This document shows, piece by piece, positions 32,955 through 43,520 of a stretch of 64,000 nucleotides of DNA; the stretch's first letter is position 1, and every line of letters starts with the position of its first letter. The notes beneath the pieces are model-generated. The model ran no database searches. It was not told the origin of the DNA and saw nothing but the letters and a program-made list of their open reading frames with translations. Where the stretch lies: contig OZ010599.1 in assembly GCA_963932145.1 (NCBI GenBank), positions 46,066,065-46,130,064 on the forward strand, written 5' to 3'. A program made the translations under genes and the position numbers. The stretch is from Acanthosepion lycidas (lineage: Eukaryota > Mollusca > Cephalopoda > Sepiida > Sepiidae).

Positions 32955-33410
32955 CTCTACCTCCCTTGCCTTCAATTTCTCTTGTGAGTATCAGATTCTC
33001 CAAGCCCTCTTTCCTCGTTATGCTTCATTGAAATTTCAGCTGTCTCTTCCTGAAACAGCTGTAGTATAAGTCCTCTTTTTGTTTCCATTTTCTCCAAATT
33101 TTCGTCATAGATAACATATTCAGTCCATGGTATCCTCAGCATCCTTCTGTAGAAGCACATTTCTGTTGCTTTAAGTCTCTTCATCTTTGAAGAGATTGTC
33201 CAGCATTCAGTGCCATATAGTAGGACAGACATCATAATTCATTCTTTTCTTTGCTTCTAACAAAGTTTTCCTGTTTCTTAATCCTCTGCTTAACTTTTGG
33301 AAAGCACCTTTGATTATCCCCATCAGATTTCAGTGACACACTTTCCATCCTCTTTTAAAACACTTCCCAGATATTTAAATCGTTTTATTTTGGTGGGATA
33401 GTCAATCGAA
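32955..33410 (-). pseudogene. RTE-like LINE C-terminus
   Basis: Minus-strand: FDYPTKIKRFKYLGSVLKED (about 33400-33340), SVLLYGTECWTISSKMKRLK (33235-33170), ATEMCFYRRMLRIPWTEYVI, EKMETKRG, then after a frameshift EERGLGESDTHKR. Same family as 30679-31190 but reaching further upstream. Confidence 0.82.
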
Positions 33411-33815
33411 ACAATTGCGGGATGAAGAGATTAGTGAGAATACTAAGAATTAAGACAAAATATTTATTGTCCCCAAATTCAAGAGAAATCGCAAGTTAAA
33501 ATAGTTACAGTGACGTGGCGTTATATTATTAAAGTGAGCTTCTACTGATCAAATTATTGCGTTGTTAGAATCAACAAATTGTTAGATGACGTCACGGCAA
33601 TGACCAGATGCCGCCCATTATCTTATCGCCTGCTAAAGGGATTATATAAACATTTTTTTTAAATGGAGCATTATGTAAACAGGCGATAAAAGATTAATAT
33701 ACCAGGATGTTTTATTTTTTCTAGAAAGGCTAGAATGTTTTTTTTCGAAAGGTTGCATATAGGAAAAAGAAATTCCACCAGCTTAAATTAAATTTATTTA
33801 GTAGTATGACTGCGG
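33411..33815. other. No gene seen
   Basis: AGGCGATAA is found in opposite orientations at 33625 and 33682, a weak inverted pair; nothing else. Confidence 0.4.
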
Positions 33816-33819
33816 CATC

Positions 33820-34456
33820 TTGCCTCAGTTTTTCACATACAGAAGGGGAAAAATCAGGTTGGACAGAAGGATACTGAAAATTCCATTTTCTAGATCGAGA
33901 AAACAACAAGGAAGACTTACAGAAGATGACAAGAAGAAAACGTACTCAGAACCGACAGTTGAAATTCCGTGGACACCTGTTGAGAAAAGAGGGCTTGGAA
34001 AACTTGACATTCACGAGACATACTGAGAGCAAGGGAGATATGGGAAGGCATTATGCGTCTGGAATATATCACTCTGCAGGTTAACATCACAAGAATCAGG
34101 GCTCTTCTTCGTGGTGTAATGGTTAGCAAGCTTGTCTCGCTAGATCAATTGAGTAGTGAGTTCGTTCCTCACTGGGTTCCCTATACTTTCGGCCTTGTGC
34201 ACCATCTAAGCTACACTTAGAAAACCACCATCATAAGAACCATCGTTTGTATGAAGGTAGAACCTGCTCTCATAACTCAACACGACAAAGCCCTATTCGA
34301 TCTGAGCTTGTATGAATAAGGGACGGGACGATGGGCAAGAATGTTAACAAAAGAAGAAAAACTAGGTAGGGCCTCAAGAGATAGGAAGTTTTGGAGAGCC
34401 TTCATCACCTATTTCCTGAAGGGTCATAGCAAGAAGAAGAAGAAGAAGAAGAAGAA
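33820..34456 (+). mobile_element. RTE-like LINE 3' end with (AAG)n tail, split by a SINE
   Basis: The first part (33840-34070) reads LDRRILKIPFSR, then after a frameshift RKRTQNRQLKFRGHLLRKEG and LGKLDIHETY. The second part (34345-34430) reads EKLGRASRDRKFWRAFITYF and LKGHS and ends in (AAG)n at 34431-34456. The two halves are consecutive in other copies, so the SINE at about 34095-34325 interrupted it. The (AAG)n is the element's own 3' tail. Confidence 0.75.
34095..34325 (+). mobile_element. tRNA-derived SINE (type with CCTTGTGC motif)
   Basis: A box TGGTTAGCAAGCTTG (about 34122-34136), B box GAGTTCGTTCCTC (34160-34172), then TTTCGGCCTTGTGCACCATC and AAGCTACACTTAGAAAACC. Same family as 43985-44105. 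Its placement inside the RTE end dates it as younger than that copy. Confidence 0.75.
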
Positions 34457-34609
34457 TACGCCCTAACCTCCTATATTTTCTCCATCTTGTTATTCATTTA
34501 AGTTCATTTTCTCAATACTTTTCATGGAAGCATATACTAGACACCTTAATAAAAACTGATACCTAAGATTTAAAATGCATTTTAAAAATGAAAATTTTTT
34601 CTTGAAGTT

Positions 34610-34925
34610 TTTATTTTAGTTCTAATTACAAGCTAATGGATTTAATTTAATATTTTCCAATAAGCAAAATATTTTGCTGTATTTTAAACTGAATTTGCAT
34701 TGATTGGAAAGGTTTTTTTTTCCTGATTATCAGTGAAAACTTATCCATATTGATAAATATGTCAACACAACATAATTCTCCTTATTAAAAAATAAAATGT
34801 TACCTTTCTGAAACGTTATTTGAAAAAAAAAATAGCTGATTTAAAGTTTAATTAATCTGAAGTGAAACAGGTATTACTTACTTTTACTTTAAAATATCGC
34901 AGTAGAGCATTTTTTAACACAGAGG
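34610..34925 (+). repeat. Dispersed AT-rich repeat, copy 1
   Basis: Matches 49265-49580 in order: CAAGCTAATGGATTTAATTT, TATTTTGCTGTATTTTAAA, AGCTGATTTAAAGTTTAATT, TTTAAAATATC. Roughly 70% similar with a larger middle in the second copy. No coding content, class unknown. Confidence 0.7.
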
Positions 34926-35523
34926 TGGGTGATTTTATGAGGTATTAACACATTTATCGACAGCTCGAAGTTCGGTTAATTAAGGCGAACATTGGAATAA
35001 AAGTACATGACGAATACAACATAAACACCTTTTTATTATATATATATTTTTTTAACTCAGTAATAATAAAAGTTTTAAAATATTTTAAGGATTCTAATGT
35101 CTTATTGAATTTTAGGTACTTCGGATTTATAGTCTTAATTAGGAAGACGCTTGCCGAGGAAATGTTAGAAATTTACCAATAATTTTAATTTGACTAATTA
35201 CCACTCTTATTTTCTGATAATGTCGTGTATGGATGTCCATATTTAAAAAATCGGCATGTTTATACGTACAAAAAATACTTAAAAATACTTTTTAAAATAC
35301 TTGTAGTCGTTGAATTGTAGTAAGTTTTTCCTTACATAATTAGTAAATATAATATTTATTTAATAACAATTAATACAGAATTTTAAGAGTTAATACATTA
35401 TTATAATTATATTTTTTTAAAAATGGAAACAGTTCTTGTAAAATTTCATTATTAATCGATTTTTTGATCTTAAGACAATAATATATTTTATTTATAAAGG
35501 CAATTAAAAGCTTATTATTATTA

Positions 35524-35557
<34 letters not shown>

Positions 35558-35610
35558 ATAAGAAAGTTTTTTAACCGAGATTCCGAAATGTCATATCTGC
35601 ACAAATTTTC
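34926..35610. other. No gene seen
   Basis: Very AT-rich; (ATT)n at 35515-35555. Confidence 0.5.
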
Positions 35611-35618
35611 AAATGTTA

Positions 35619-35698
35619 TTAGGTTGGTGCAAAAATAATGTCGTTTTCTCACATATGTTACTATGTGAGAAAACGACATTATTTTTGCACCAACCTAA
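35619..35698. mobile_element. Mariner-type palindromic MITE, 80 bp
   Basis: Starts TTAGGTTGGTGCAAAAATAA, ends with the reverse complement; two perfect 37-bp arms and a 6-nt loop (TGTTAC), flanked by TA on both sides. Size and form equal the human MADE1 class as I remember it, but the inner arm (TGTCGTTTTCTCACATA) is different from both MADE1 and the 102-bp copies here. Confidence 0.93.
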
Positions 35699-35965
35699 TA
35701 TAATTGAAGAAACATATTGACGGTATGTGAAAACGCATGTCTTTTTGTAGTGGGGGGTGGTTTTAATAAAAACATTACCTCTGCTTAATGTATGCAATGT
35801 AAGAATAAACGTTTGTTCTTCCAGATTCTTAAATTGAAGACAAACGAACAGTTTATTATTCACAAATTAAAATTTCCAGAATATGAATTTAACAAAAACT
35901 GAATTGAGATTTGAAAAAGAAAAAACACAGGTTGCTAGCAAAACACGCAAATTCGTTATCCGCTC

Positions 35966-36024
<59 letters not shown>

Positions 36025-36030
36025 TATAGA
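35966..36030. repeat. (TAGA)n microsatellite
   Basis: About 15 units. Confidence 0.95.
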
Positions 36031-36326
36031 TGACAAATCATAGAAGAAATATTTATCATATAAATATAGTTCGTGGTTTCCTTTTAGTTATTTTCCTTTG
36101 CGTTCTTGCAATACAGCACAGAACAAAAAAAAACATGTCGCTTTCTGACGTGTTGTACTTTTGATCTCATTGGTCGAGTGGATATGGGCATAAAAGATTC
36201 TATCTCGCTCGTGAATCTGGAAATAGTGATTGGCGCCTCACATGATTACAGGATCACGTGATCAGGCATGTTCATGCAATCCAAAACAAGTTGAAGGTGA
36301 GATTTGTTCTTCTGACAGAGACTGGA

Positions 36327-36410
36327 GAAGAAGAAGAAGAAGAAGAAGAAGAAGAAGAAGAAGAAGAAGAAGAAGAAGAAGAAGAAGAAGAAGAAGAAGA
36401 AGAAGAAGAA
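36327..36410. repeat. (GAA)n microsatellite
   Basis: About 28 GAA units. Open frames across it (poly-Arg, poly-Phe, poly-Leu) are artefacts. Confidence 0.95.
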
Positions 36411-36782
36411 AACGCAAGATTCTAACCATGTCGAACCATTCATCCGCCATAAAAGGCTTCTGTTGTCGTGCAAACAATGATGCATATGTATGCATGTGTA
36501 CGTGTCATTTTAACTCATAAATGCACTGGCTAGTTTAGATTGTGTGAAATCAAGCATTTTTTTCGAGGTGAGAGTAGTATATCTTGAAATACAAACTTCA
36601 ATTTTTATGCTTCTAGAAGTGATGACAAATTTGTACGGCTTGAGAGAGAGAGAGTGAGCGAGAGAGGGGGCGTGGAATTAGAGTTGATCATACTGTGAAG
36701 GCAAACATTTTTTGTCATTATCTAATGAGACCGGGTTGTTTCCTAATTCAACCTGTGAATACTACTAACGAGATATATGCGA

Positions 36783-36788
<6 letters not shown>

Positions 36789-36813
<25 letters not shown>

Positions 36814-37065
36814 GCGTTTCACCCCAAGCAAGGCGGGAAGCCACTAGGATGCAAGGGGTTACAGAAAAATTTGGAGCAAGATCAGATGGGAGTGACAGAA
36901 GAAAGGATGAGGAGAAGGGTAGTGGATAGATAAAGGCAACAGGAGATACAGAGGCCAGTGAGAGAGAGAGTACCGGGAACCCCTTCCTAAACAAGAAACA
37001 AGGCGTAAGCCTCTACTCATGTCCAAAAGAAGGGGGAGGCGTGTTGACCGGGCGGTAGGAAAGCC
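36789..37065 (-). mobile_element. SINE-like short element with CR1/jockey-like tail (copy 3)
   Basis: Minus strand: CTACCGCCCGGTCAACACGC head (about 37065), CTTGTTTCTTGTTTAGGAAG, longer middle than copies 1-2, then GCCTTGCTTGGGGTGAAACG and poly-A (plus-strand T-run at 36789-36812). Confidence 0.65.
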
Positions 37066-37965
37066 TACCTAGTCCTATAACACATAGAACAACAACAAAA
37101 ACTGAGGGAACGATGAGAGGGGGAGGTAGTTTGCAAAGAGTCCTGGCTGACAGTTGGATTTACCCTTTCGCAACATTAAGTTTTAACTTAGTATAAGTCC
37201 CATTGACTAATCTAAAAAGAAATGACCCATCTAGCCAAAGACATTCAATTTCCCCTTTATTCTGATTATTCTTTCGAAACGAAAAATGAAATAAAATTTG
37301 AGGATTAAAAATAAAAAATAAAGAATTTAAGAAAATAGAAAAAAAGATTAAAATGAGTTTTCGGTAGAGCGAAATTATACTCACACAGGGCAGCATGTGT
37401 TTGTCCGCTTTCTTCCTCATGATAACAAGTGAATGTACAGCTTACCTTAACTTCAAGCATCGACCCGGTGTGTGTCTGGGGGGGGGGGTCAACGGCCAAT
37501 CCACCGCCCTCACCAAAATAGTGGGCCTGGGAGGCATGCTTTCAATAAAAATTAAGAACAACAGGAGAAAGAACGGCGAAAACAATTCCAAGTTCAGAAA
37601 ATTTTTGTTTGGAAAATAATATCCGATTCTAAAATAAACCTTTTGTATTCTAATATATTATTATAATAGCTGCACATAAATATATTACTCATCCCTAATG
37701 ATTAAAGTGTCCTCTTTGTTAATTTTATATCAATATCTTTCAGAATTTAACTTAAAACATTATATGCCCCTAATCTTGATCATGAATAAAAAATTTATTT
37801 GGCATGAGTTCAAGCTTGGTCATAATGCTTCTCATCTGCCAACATTAACAGATCATGTGATGAAGGATCCAATTGGGAGTGGACAGTACAGCACTGGTTT
37901 CTAAAATTCCGCAGTGGGGATACGAGTCTTGAAGATCAAGGTGGTAGAGGACGTCCATCTGTAAA

Positions 37966-38393
37966 TCGACTTCAGTCACTTTCTCACCGACGTAACGTGG
38001 CTTCCATCTTTTCTATAAATATTTCCATGGCAACTGCTCTGAAGAGCTTTTTTTCCCTGGTGCCCCGACTGCATGAATTGGCATCTAGGTCCCCCACCGT
38101 TTACTGTTGAAATAGCTAAATGTAACCGCATTTTCTACTCCAACAGTTTCTTTTCTAGCACTTCCTGTCTGTGGAACTCCCTTCCATTTCCTTGCTTCTC
38201 TGATAACTACAATCTTCAAAAAATTCAATACAACGTCAATCGCCATCTTCTGTCTTCTTGAACCCCGTTCATCTTTTATTATTTACTCAATCCCCCCTCT
38301 AACAGTTTTTTTCTCTCACTTTCACTCTCTGTAACCCCTTGTATACTAGTGGCATTCCCGCCTTGCTTGAAGTGGAATGATTAAAAAAAAAAT
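37966..38393 (+). mobile_element. CR1/jockey-like LINE 3' end inserted in mariner
   Basis: Begins RLQSLSHRRNVAS, continues SLVPRLHELASRS, PFTVEIAKCN, FYSNSFFSSTSCLWNSLP (38165-38185) and NLQKIQYNVNRHLLSS, then a 3' UTR with GCCTTGCTTGAAGTGGAATG and poly-A at 38383-38392. It splits the mariner frame right after RPSVNR. Confidence 0.82.
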
Positions 38394-38813
38394 GAAAGCC
38401 ACCATCTGAAAACACTAGTCAAATAAAACCCGCATGAAAGTGTCAGAGAAATGTCTCAGATAGTGTCGTTTCAAGAATATTGAACCATCTCAAGAAAAAT
38501 TGGTAAAATGAAGAAACTCGATAAACGATGGACCCAGTGAAAGTCAAAGAGTTCGACGTTTTGAAGTGTGTTCGATGCAGAATATGCAAAATTTGAATGA
38601 TTCATTTCTTCATCGAATAGGGAATGAGAAATGGATCCTTTATGTCAATCGTAAATGATCAGCTCAATGGCCTCCTCCTGATGAGGCACCCAAACATTTT
38701 CCAAAACCGAAATTGCACGAACAGAAGATTATGACAACTGTCTGTTTGTCCGAACATTAGCGTTATAAATTACAGCTTTCTGGACTCTAACTAAAGGCAT
38801 CACTACCGAAGTG

Positions 38814-38940
38814 TACAGCGTGGTCCGAAAGTCATGTCACCCCATGAATAATATATCATTTTCTATTTCAGTTGGCTGACACGAGCTCCTACAGTTTGAA
38901 AGAGAGGGCTAGGATGACAAGACTTTCGGACCACCCTGTA
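38814..38940. mobile_element. Tc1/mariner-type MITE (123 bp) inserted in mariner
   Basis: Between TA duplicates at 38814-38815 and 38939-38940. Termini CAGCGTGGTCCGAAAGTC and GACTTTCGGACCACCCTG are inverted repeats with one or two differences over 24 bp. The mariner reading resumes directly after it. Confidence 0.85.
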
Positions 38941-39265
38941 TATTCAATGCGACCGGCACTGCTTAAACGACGATGTCCAATTCTGCTTCAAGAAAATGCT
39001 CGGCCACATGTTGCCAGGATGACACTGTAGAAGTTCACCGACTTGGGATCCACCATCTTCCACTACATGTGTTGGATAAAGTGATGAAAATTTGCTATAT
39101 CTTTTACTTCCACTGAGTACCACTTTTTCACGCAACTTGACAATTTTTAAGCCAAAAGATATTCCGTTGCAAAAAAAGATACAGAAATTGCATTCAAAGA
39201 TTTCTTGGCGTCCAAACCTTTAGAGTATTATGATAAAGGCATAAATAACCTTTTAACCCGATGAT

Positions 39266-39576
39266 AGAAATGTATATATATTTAGTATTCCTGTGTTCAC
39301 TGATTTACCGTATATTTCCGTATATAAGACGATATTTAAATCCCAAAAATCACCGTTAAAAATTGCTAGCAGAGGCTATTGTGGAGAAAATAACACGTCA
39401 ATTGTGCTTTCTTAAGTGCGATCCTAGTCCAGTCTTGTTGTGGCCGACAAAATCACACTGATAGATGAAATTTGTTAAAGAAGGATTTTGATGGCGTCTC
39501 TGCTTCGGAGCTTGACGAAGCTGATCACGGTCCTTCAGTCTACTATCTTCAAAACCCTGTAATTTAATGAAATATG

Positions 39577-39580
<4 letters not shown>
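39266..39580. other. No gene seen
   Basis: No recognised element. Confidence 0.4.
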
Positions 39581-39661
<81 letters not shown>

Positions 39662-39667
39662 ATAACG

Positions 39668-39718
<51 letters not shown>

Positions 39719-39720
39719 TG

Positions 39721-39751
<31 letters not shown>

Positions 39752-39816
39752 GTTGGAGATGGATAGAGAGTGAAAGAGAGAGTAGTGAGACTGTGGTAGC
39801 GGAAAGCTTAGTTTTT

Positions 39817-39862
<46 letters not shown>
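39581..39862. repeat. Compound (TA)n/(TG)n/(CA)n region
   Basis: (TA)n 39581-39644, (GT)n 39645-39661, (TA)n 39670-39710, (AC)n, (TA)n 39726-39751, a unique 70-bp insert, and (TA)n 39821-39860. Open frames here (IYIYIY) are artefacts. Confidence 0.95.
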
Positions 39863-40260
39863 CGGTGATCTCAAGTAAAGGATATAAAAAATAGTTTTAA
39901 CAAAAAAAGATGATAATAAAATTTATATGAGAAAAATAGAACTTATTTTTGTAAAAAAAAAAGTAATATTAAAATTGTATGAAAAACTAATTAATAAAAT
40001 TAAAATGTTACTAACAAGGTTAAAGCCATACGATTTATAAAAAAAAATGAAGAAACAAAGATTTTAAAAAATGAGGATAAATTTTATTGTTGCTAAAAAC
40101 CCGCTAAATTTAAATTGCAAATGAGCGCCGTTTGATTGGATAGTGATTCTCGAGGTTTTAACCAATTTGGATAAAAAGTTTATACCCTCTTAGGAGTTAT
40201 GTTTGGGTCCAGTTGGAGCTACCTGTTTGCTATATAAAAGGAAACTGCAAAAAGATGTTG

Positions 40261-40355
40261 AAAATGCAACTGGGGTCTTTGAGAATATTTATTTACAGTA
40301 GCTTAGAGTGTATGTTACAGTAAATAAATATTCTTAAAGCCTTCAGTTACATTTT
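40261..40355. mobile_element. Palindromic MITE, ~95 bp
   Basis: Arms 40261-40300 and 40316-40355 are inverted with about 6 differences in 40 bp; the loop is 15 nt. A half copy lies at 24275. Followed by ACCCGTGTGG and (TA)n. Confidence 0.75.
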
Positions 40356-40390
40356 CAAATTCTGTTTTTAATATATATATTTACCCGTGT

Positions 40391-40396
<6 letters not shown>

Positions 40397-40447
<51 letters not shown>
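40397..40447. repeat. (TA)n microsatellite
   Basis: About 25 TA units. Confidence 0.95.
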
Positions 40448-40452
<5 letters not shown>

Positions 40453-40699
40453 GAAATATTATAAGTATAAGAAACTATACTCGCTCGGAAAACCTTCAGT
40501 GTCTTGATTTGCAAATAAACAAGCCAATACCAAAGGGGAAAAAAAGGTATAAAAAAAAGAAAGAACCAAGAACATATCCGTTACCGAAAATAACCGTCCA
40601 GCATGCAAGTCCAAGTCCAAGGCCCAAAGAAAAAAACATCGATGCGATTACCCAAAATAACTAAATAAAGTGCTCAATACAATGAGTTGAGCAGACCTG

Positions 40700-40818
40700 G
40701 TTAAAACTAGAGAGCCAAACAAACCTACCAAGGTTTCACCTTAGCGGATCGTCAGGGAACGCTTCCCTGGCGATCCGCTTAGGTGAAACCTTGGTAGGTT
40801 TGTCTGGCTCTCTAGGTT

Positions 40819-40822
<4 letters not shown>
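40700..40822. mobile_element. Long hairpin MITE, 60-bp arms
   Basis: 40700-40759 and 40763-40822 are inverted copies with four differences; the loop is three bases (CGC). The stem includes AACCTACCAAGGTTTCACCT and is GC-richer than its setting. The right end abuts (TA)n at 40823-40860, followed by (GA)n and (TAGA)n to 40897. Confidence 0.88.
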
Positions 40823-40878
<56 letters not shown>

Positions 40879-41266
40879 TAGATAGATAGATAGATACTTG
40901 TTACCTGTGACCGTCATATGAATTTTAGTCGTAGATAGAGATATCACAGGCAGATAATTTAAACTTTTTAGCTGCCATTTGATTCTTACAGTATCTTTTG
41001 AAAGAAATCGAAATATCAGTGATAATGTAAAGACTTAAAATCGGTTCATGTCGAACATTGAAGCGTGTCAATAAATGGATCATGCTGTCTTCCTGGATAA
41101 GTCGTGATACCTGCATGCTATCGATAAGTCAGGTGTTATTGATATGAAAAATGTAAAATGTAAAAGAACACACTATTGGAATTCTATGCGGACAGTAATT
41201 CCACGGAGTATATAAGCAAAAAATTACGAATAATGATAAAATAATCTTTATATCGTGACAGACACA

Positions 41267-41269
41267 CAG

Positions 41270-41352
<83 letters not shown>
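41267..41352. repeat. (AC)n(TA)n microsatellite
   Basis: (AC)n 41267-41281 then (TA)n to 41351; another (TA)n at 41465-41518. Confidence 0.95.
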
Positions 41353-41353
<1 letters not shown>

Positions 41354-41462
41354 CACGAGATAAAGAATATTTTTTCTCATATACTTCGTATAATTTCTGT
41401 CTGCATAGAATTCCAAAATTTTGTTCTTTCTCATTTTTCATATCAATAGCAGCTGACGAATC

Positions 41463-41521
<59 letters not shown>

Positions 41522-41834
41522 CCAAGTATACGATTAGTGTATACGGAATAAATTCCAATAACCAAAAAATACTATTCTTAAAAGAGTGCCCAATACAGAG
41601 TAGACCAAATATAATTTATTTGAAAATTATAACATAAATATGTTATAAAATCACTACAAAAATAGCCATTTTGTTTTAACACTTCTGGTGTCTTATCAAG
41701 TGATGGTGTTGAATGTAGAATAAAGAGTTTTAAATGGTTCAAATCGACCAAACACTTCTCGATAGGGGAAACGCTGTTATATAAGCTGCAATGACCAATC
41801 AAAATACAAGTATATGAAAATTCAAAAAACTTGA

Positions 41835-42118
41835 TAAGAACACATGGCACAGTTGATAAAGACGTTGGTTAGATCCAGTGACAGGACCCAAAGAGTGTGA
41901 GTTCAATACCCAGTTAAGGCAGTGGAAACCTTTCAGAGGGAAATTAAACGGAGATAACTGATAACTGACATCCATTAAACATGGCATGTGGAACTAGAAC
42001 AGTCTAACCCAGTGAGCGAAATAAAGGGTTCAGTTCGACATTTCAATCACCTGAAGAAGGTCGGAGCGTATAACGGCCGAAACGTTGTAATAAATATGGC
42101 GACAAAGATGAGGGCAAT
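41835..42118 (+). mobile_element. tRNA-derived SINE with hammerhead-like tail
   Basis: Head: TGGCACAGTTGATAAAGACG (A box, about 41844-41863) and GTGAGTTCAATACCC (B box, 41897-41911). About 140 bp further on comes CACCTGAAGAAGGTCGG, a ten-base loop region and CCGAAACGTTGTAATAAA (42048-42094). The tail has the CUGANGA / GAAA spacing of a hammerhead core but with an extra A before stem II. It lies immediately upstream of Penelope-like sequence in the same orientation. Confidence 0.5.
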
Positions 42119-42129
42119 AGTCCTAATAA

Positions 42130-43290
42130 TGTAAATAATATACTATAATATTTCTGACGATGAAATGGATATAATGTTGAAATGCCGAAATTCTGTTCTG
42201 GTTTACAATGAAGAACAGTGGATCAAAAAGACTTCCAGTGATAATTTTGACATCTCAATAAGTTCTTTAGATTCTGCTGAAGCCTCTGACTTGGTGGGAT
42301 TATTTATTTTATACAATTTAAGTGCCTTTGAATGATAGTGCAGGATTATATAGAGATGATGGATTATTAGTAGTTAAAGACTCTACAAAAATTAAGGTAG
42401 ATCGCATTAGAAAAATAATCCATAGGAAGATTAAGAATTTAGGTCTTAAAGTTATAGTTACGACCAACATTAACAGGCAGATTTTCTGGATGTCATACTA
42501 AAACTTAATAATAGCTCTTATCAACCTTATGTGAAGGTTAATTCTAACCCGGTATATGTACAGCGTAATTCTAACCATCGCCCTTCTGTTATTAAGCACA
42601 TACTTTCCTCCATTGAATTTAGGATAAGTACTAACGTTTCTGGCAAAGAGGTTTTTAATAAACATAAGGAATTTTATAATTCTGTCCTTAAAAGTAGTGG
42701 CTACAAGTGTACCACTATTGAATATAGAAATCCTGTTAATTATGACTACAATAGTAAAAGAAGATCCAGGAAGATCATTTGGTTTACTCCCCTTTCAATC
42801 TAATGCTTAAAACCAAACTAGGACATAAATTTCTAAACTTTATCAAAAAACATTTCCCCGATCCTGAAACTAATCCACTCAGTAAAATATCAATTATAAT
42901 AACCTTAAATTAAACTAGAGTTGTGCTGATAAACTGGAAAAACTTATAAAGAAACATAATAACAGAGTCTTCAACAAGTATAGGGTCTCAAAAAACTTGA
43001 CTATTCGCCAGGTTGCAACGAGTAAAAACTAAGTATAATGACACTAATAATAACTTGTGCAATTGTAGGAATCCCAATAATTGCCCACTAAAGAATAATT
43101 GTTTAACTAGTTTTCTAGTTTATCTTAGTACAATTTCTACACTAGAAAAACCCAATATTAAAAATGTTACACTGAAAGCACTATGAATGCATTCAAAGAA
43201 TGTTGGCGTGGAGATGTGTATTCTTTCAATAGTAGTAATCATAAAGACAAGACTTCATTGTTCAAGTGTTTTTTGAGTTTAAAAAATAGC
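42130..43290 (+). pseudogene. Penelope-like element: RT end and GIY-YIG linker
   Basis: In order on the plus strand: FDISISSLDSAEASDL (42248-42295), IHRKIKNLGLKVIVTTNIN (42419-42476), LDVILKLNNSSYQPYVKVNS, NSNHRPSVIKHILSSIEFRI (42571-42630), SGKEVFNKHKEFYNSVLKSS, RRSRKIIWFTPLSI, then frameshifts, LGHKFLNFIKKHFPDP (42820-42865), and LCNCRNPNNCPLKNNCLTS (43053-43110), ending near FKECWRGDVYSFNS. The block NSNHxPSxIKxIxxSI and the CxC...CPLxxxC linker before GIY-YIG are diagnostic of Penelope-like elements. It has about five frame disruptions. The 90-residue open frame 42531-42803 is the best preserved part. Confidence 0.87.
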
Positions 43291-43296
43291 AGGACA

Positions 43297-43520
43297 GACT
43301 GGGTTCTATAGCCTTGGATGGCAACTGGTCTACGAGAAGGACAACTCTGAATTCAAAACCTGCAGAGGGTCGTTTGGGGACCTTTTGGTATGTAGTGCAC
43401 CAGGTCTCTCTATTCGGCACTTCAAAAAGTGAGGATGGTCCTGTGTCTGGTATCTGGACTGTCGGTTCCTAAGAACTGATCTGCTTCACCCTCATACGTC
43501 GAATACGACAGGAGAGTCCA

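Larger units (their letters stand above)
37700..39265 (+). pseudogene. Mariner transposase pseudogene with two nested insertions
   Basis: N-terminal part 37782-37965: KKFIWHEFKLGHNAS then KFRSGDTSLEDQGGRG-like sequence and RPSVNR, matching the mariner helix-turn-helix region. After a LINE insertion it resumes at about 38395 with NPHESVREMSQ, HLKKIGKMKKLDKRW, a WILYVNR-like part carrying the first catalytic region, PPPDEAPKHFPKPKLHEQKI and FWTLTKGITTEVYS, then a 123-bp MITE, then the C-terminus with FLSQKIFRCKK and TEIAFKDFLASKPLEYYDKG. Typical mariner proteins are about 345 residues and the pieces sum to about that. Terminal inverted repeats were not identified. Confidence 0.85.

Noticed and set aside
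36230-36520. Open frames with poly-Arg, poly-Phe and poly-Leu runs
   Set aside because: They are translations of the (GAA)n tract in different frames, with no independent coding evidence.
39535-39894. Several IYIYIY open frames here and at 24457, 41129-41558, 32 kb
   Set aside because: They translate (TA)n microsatellites.
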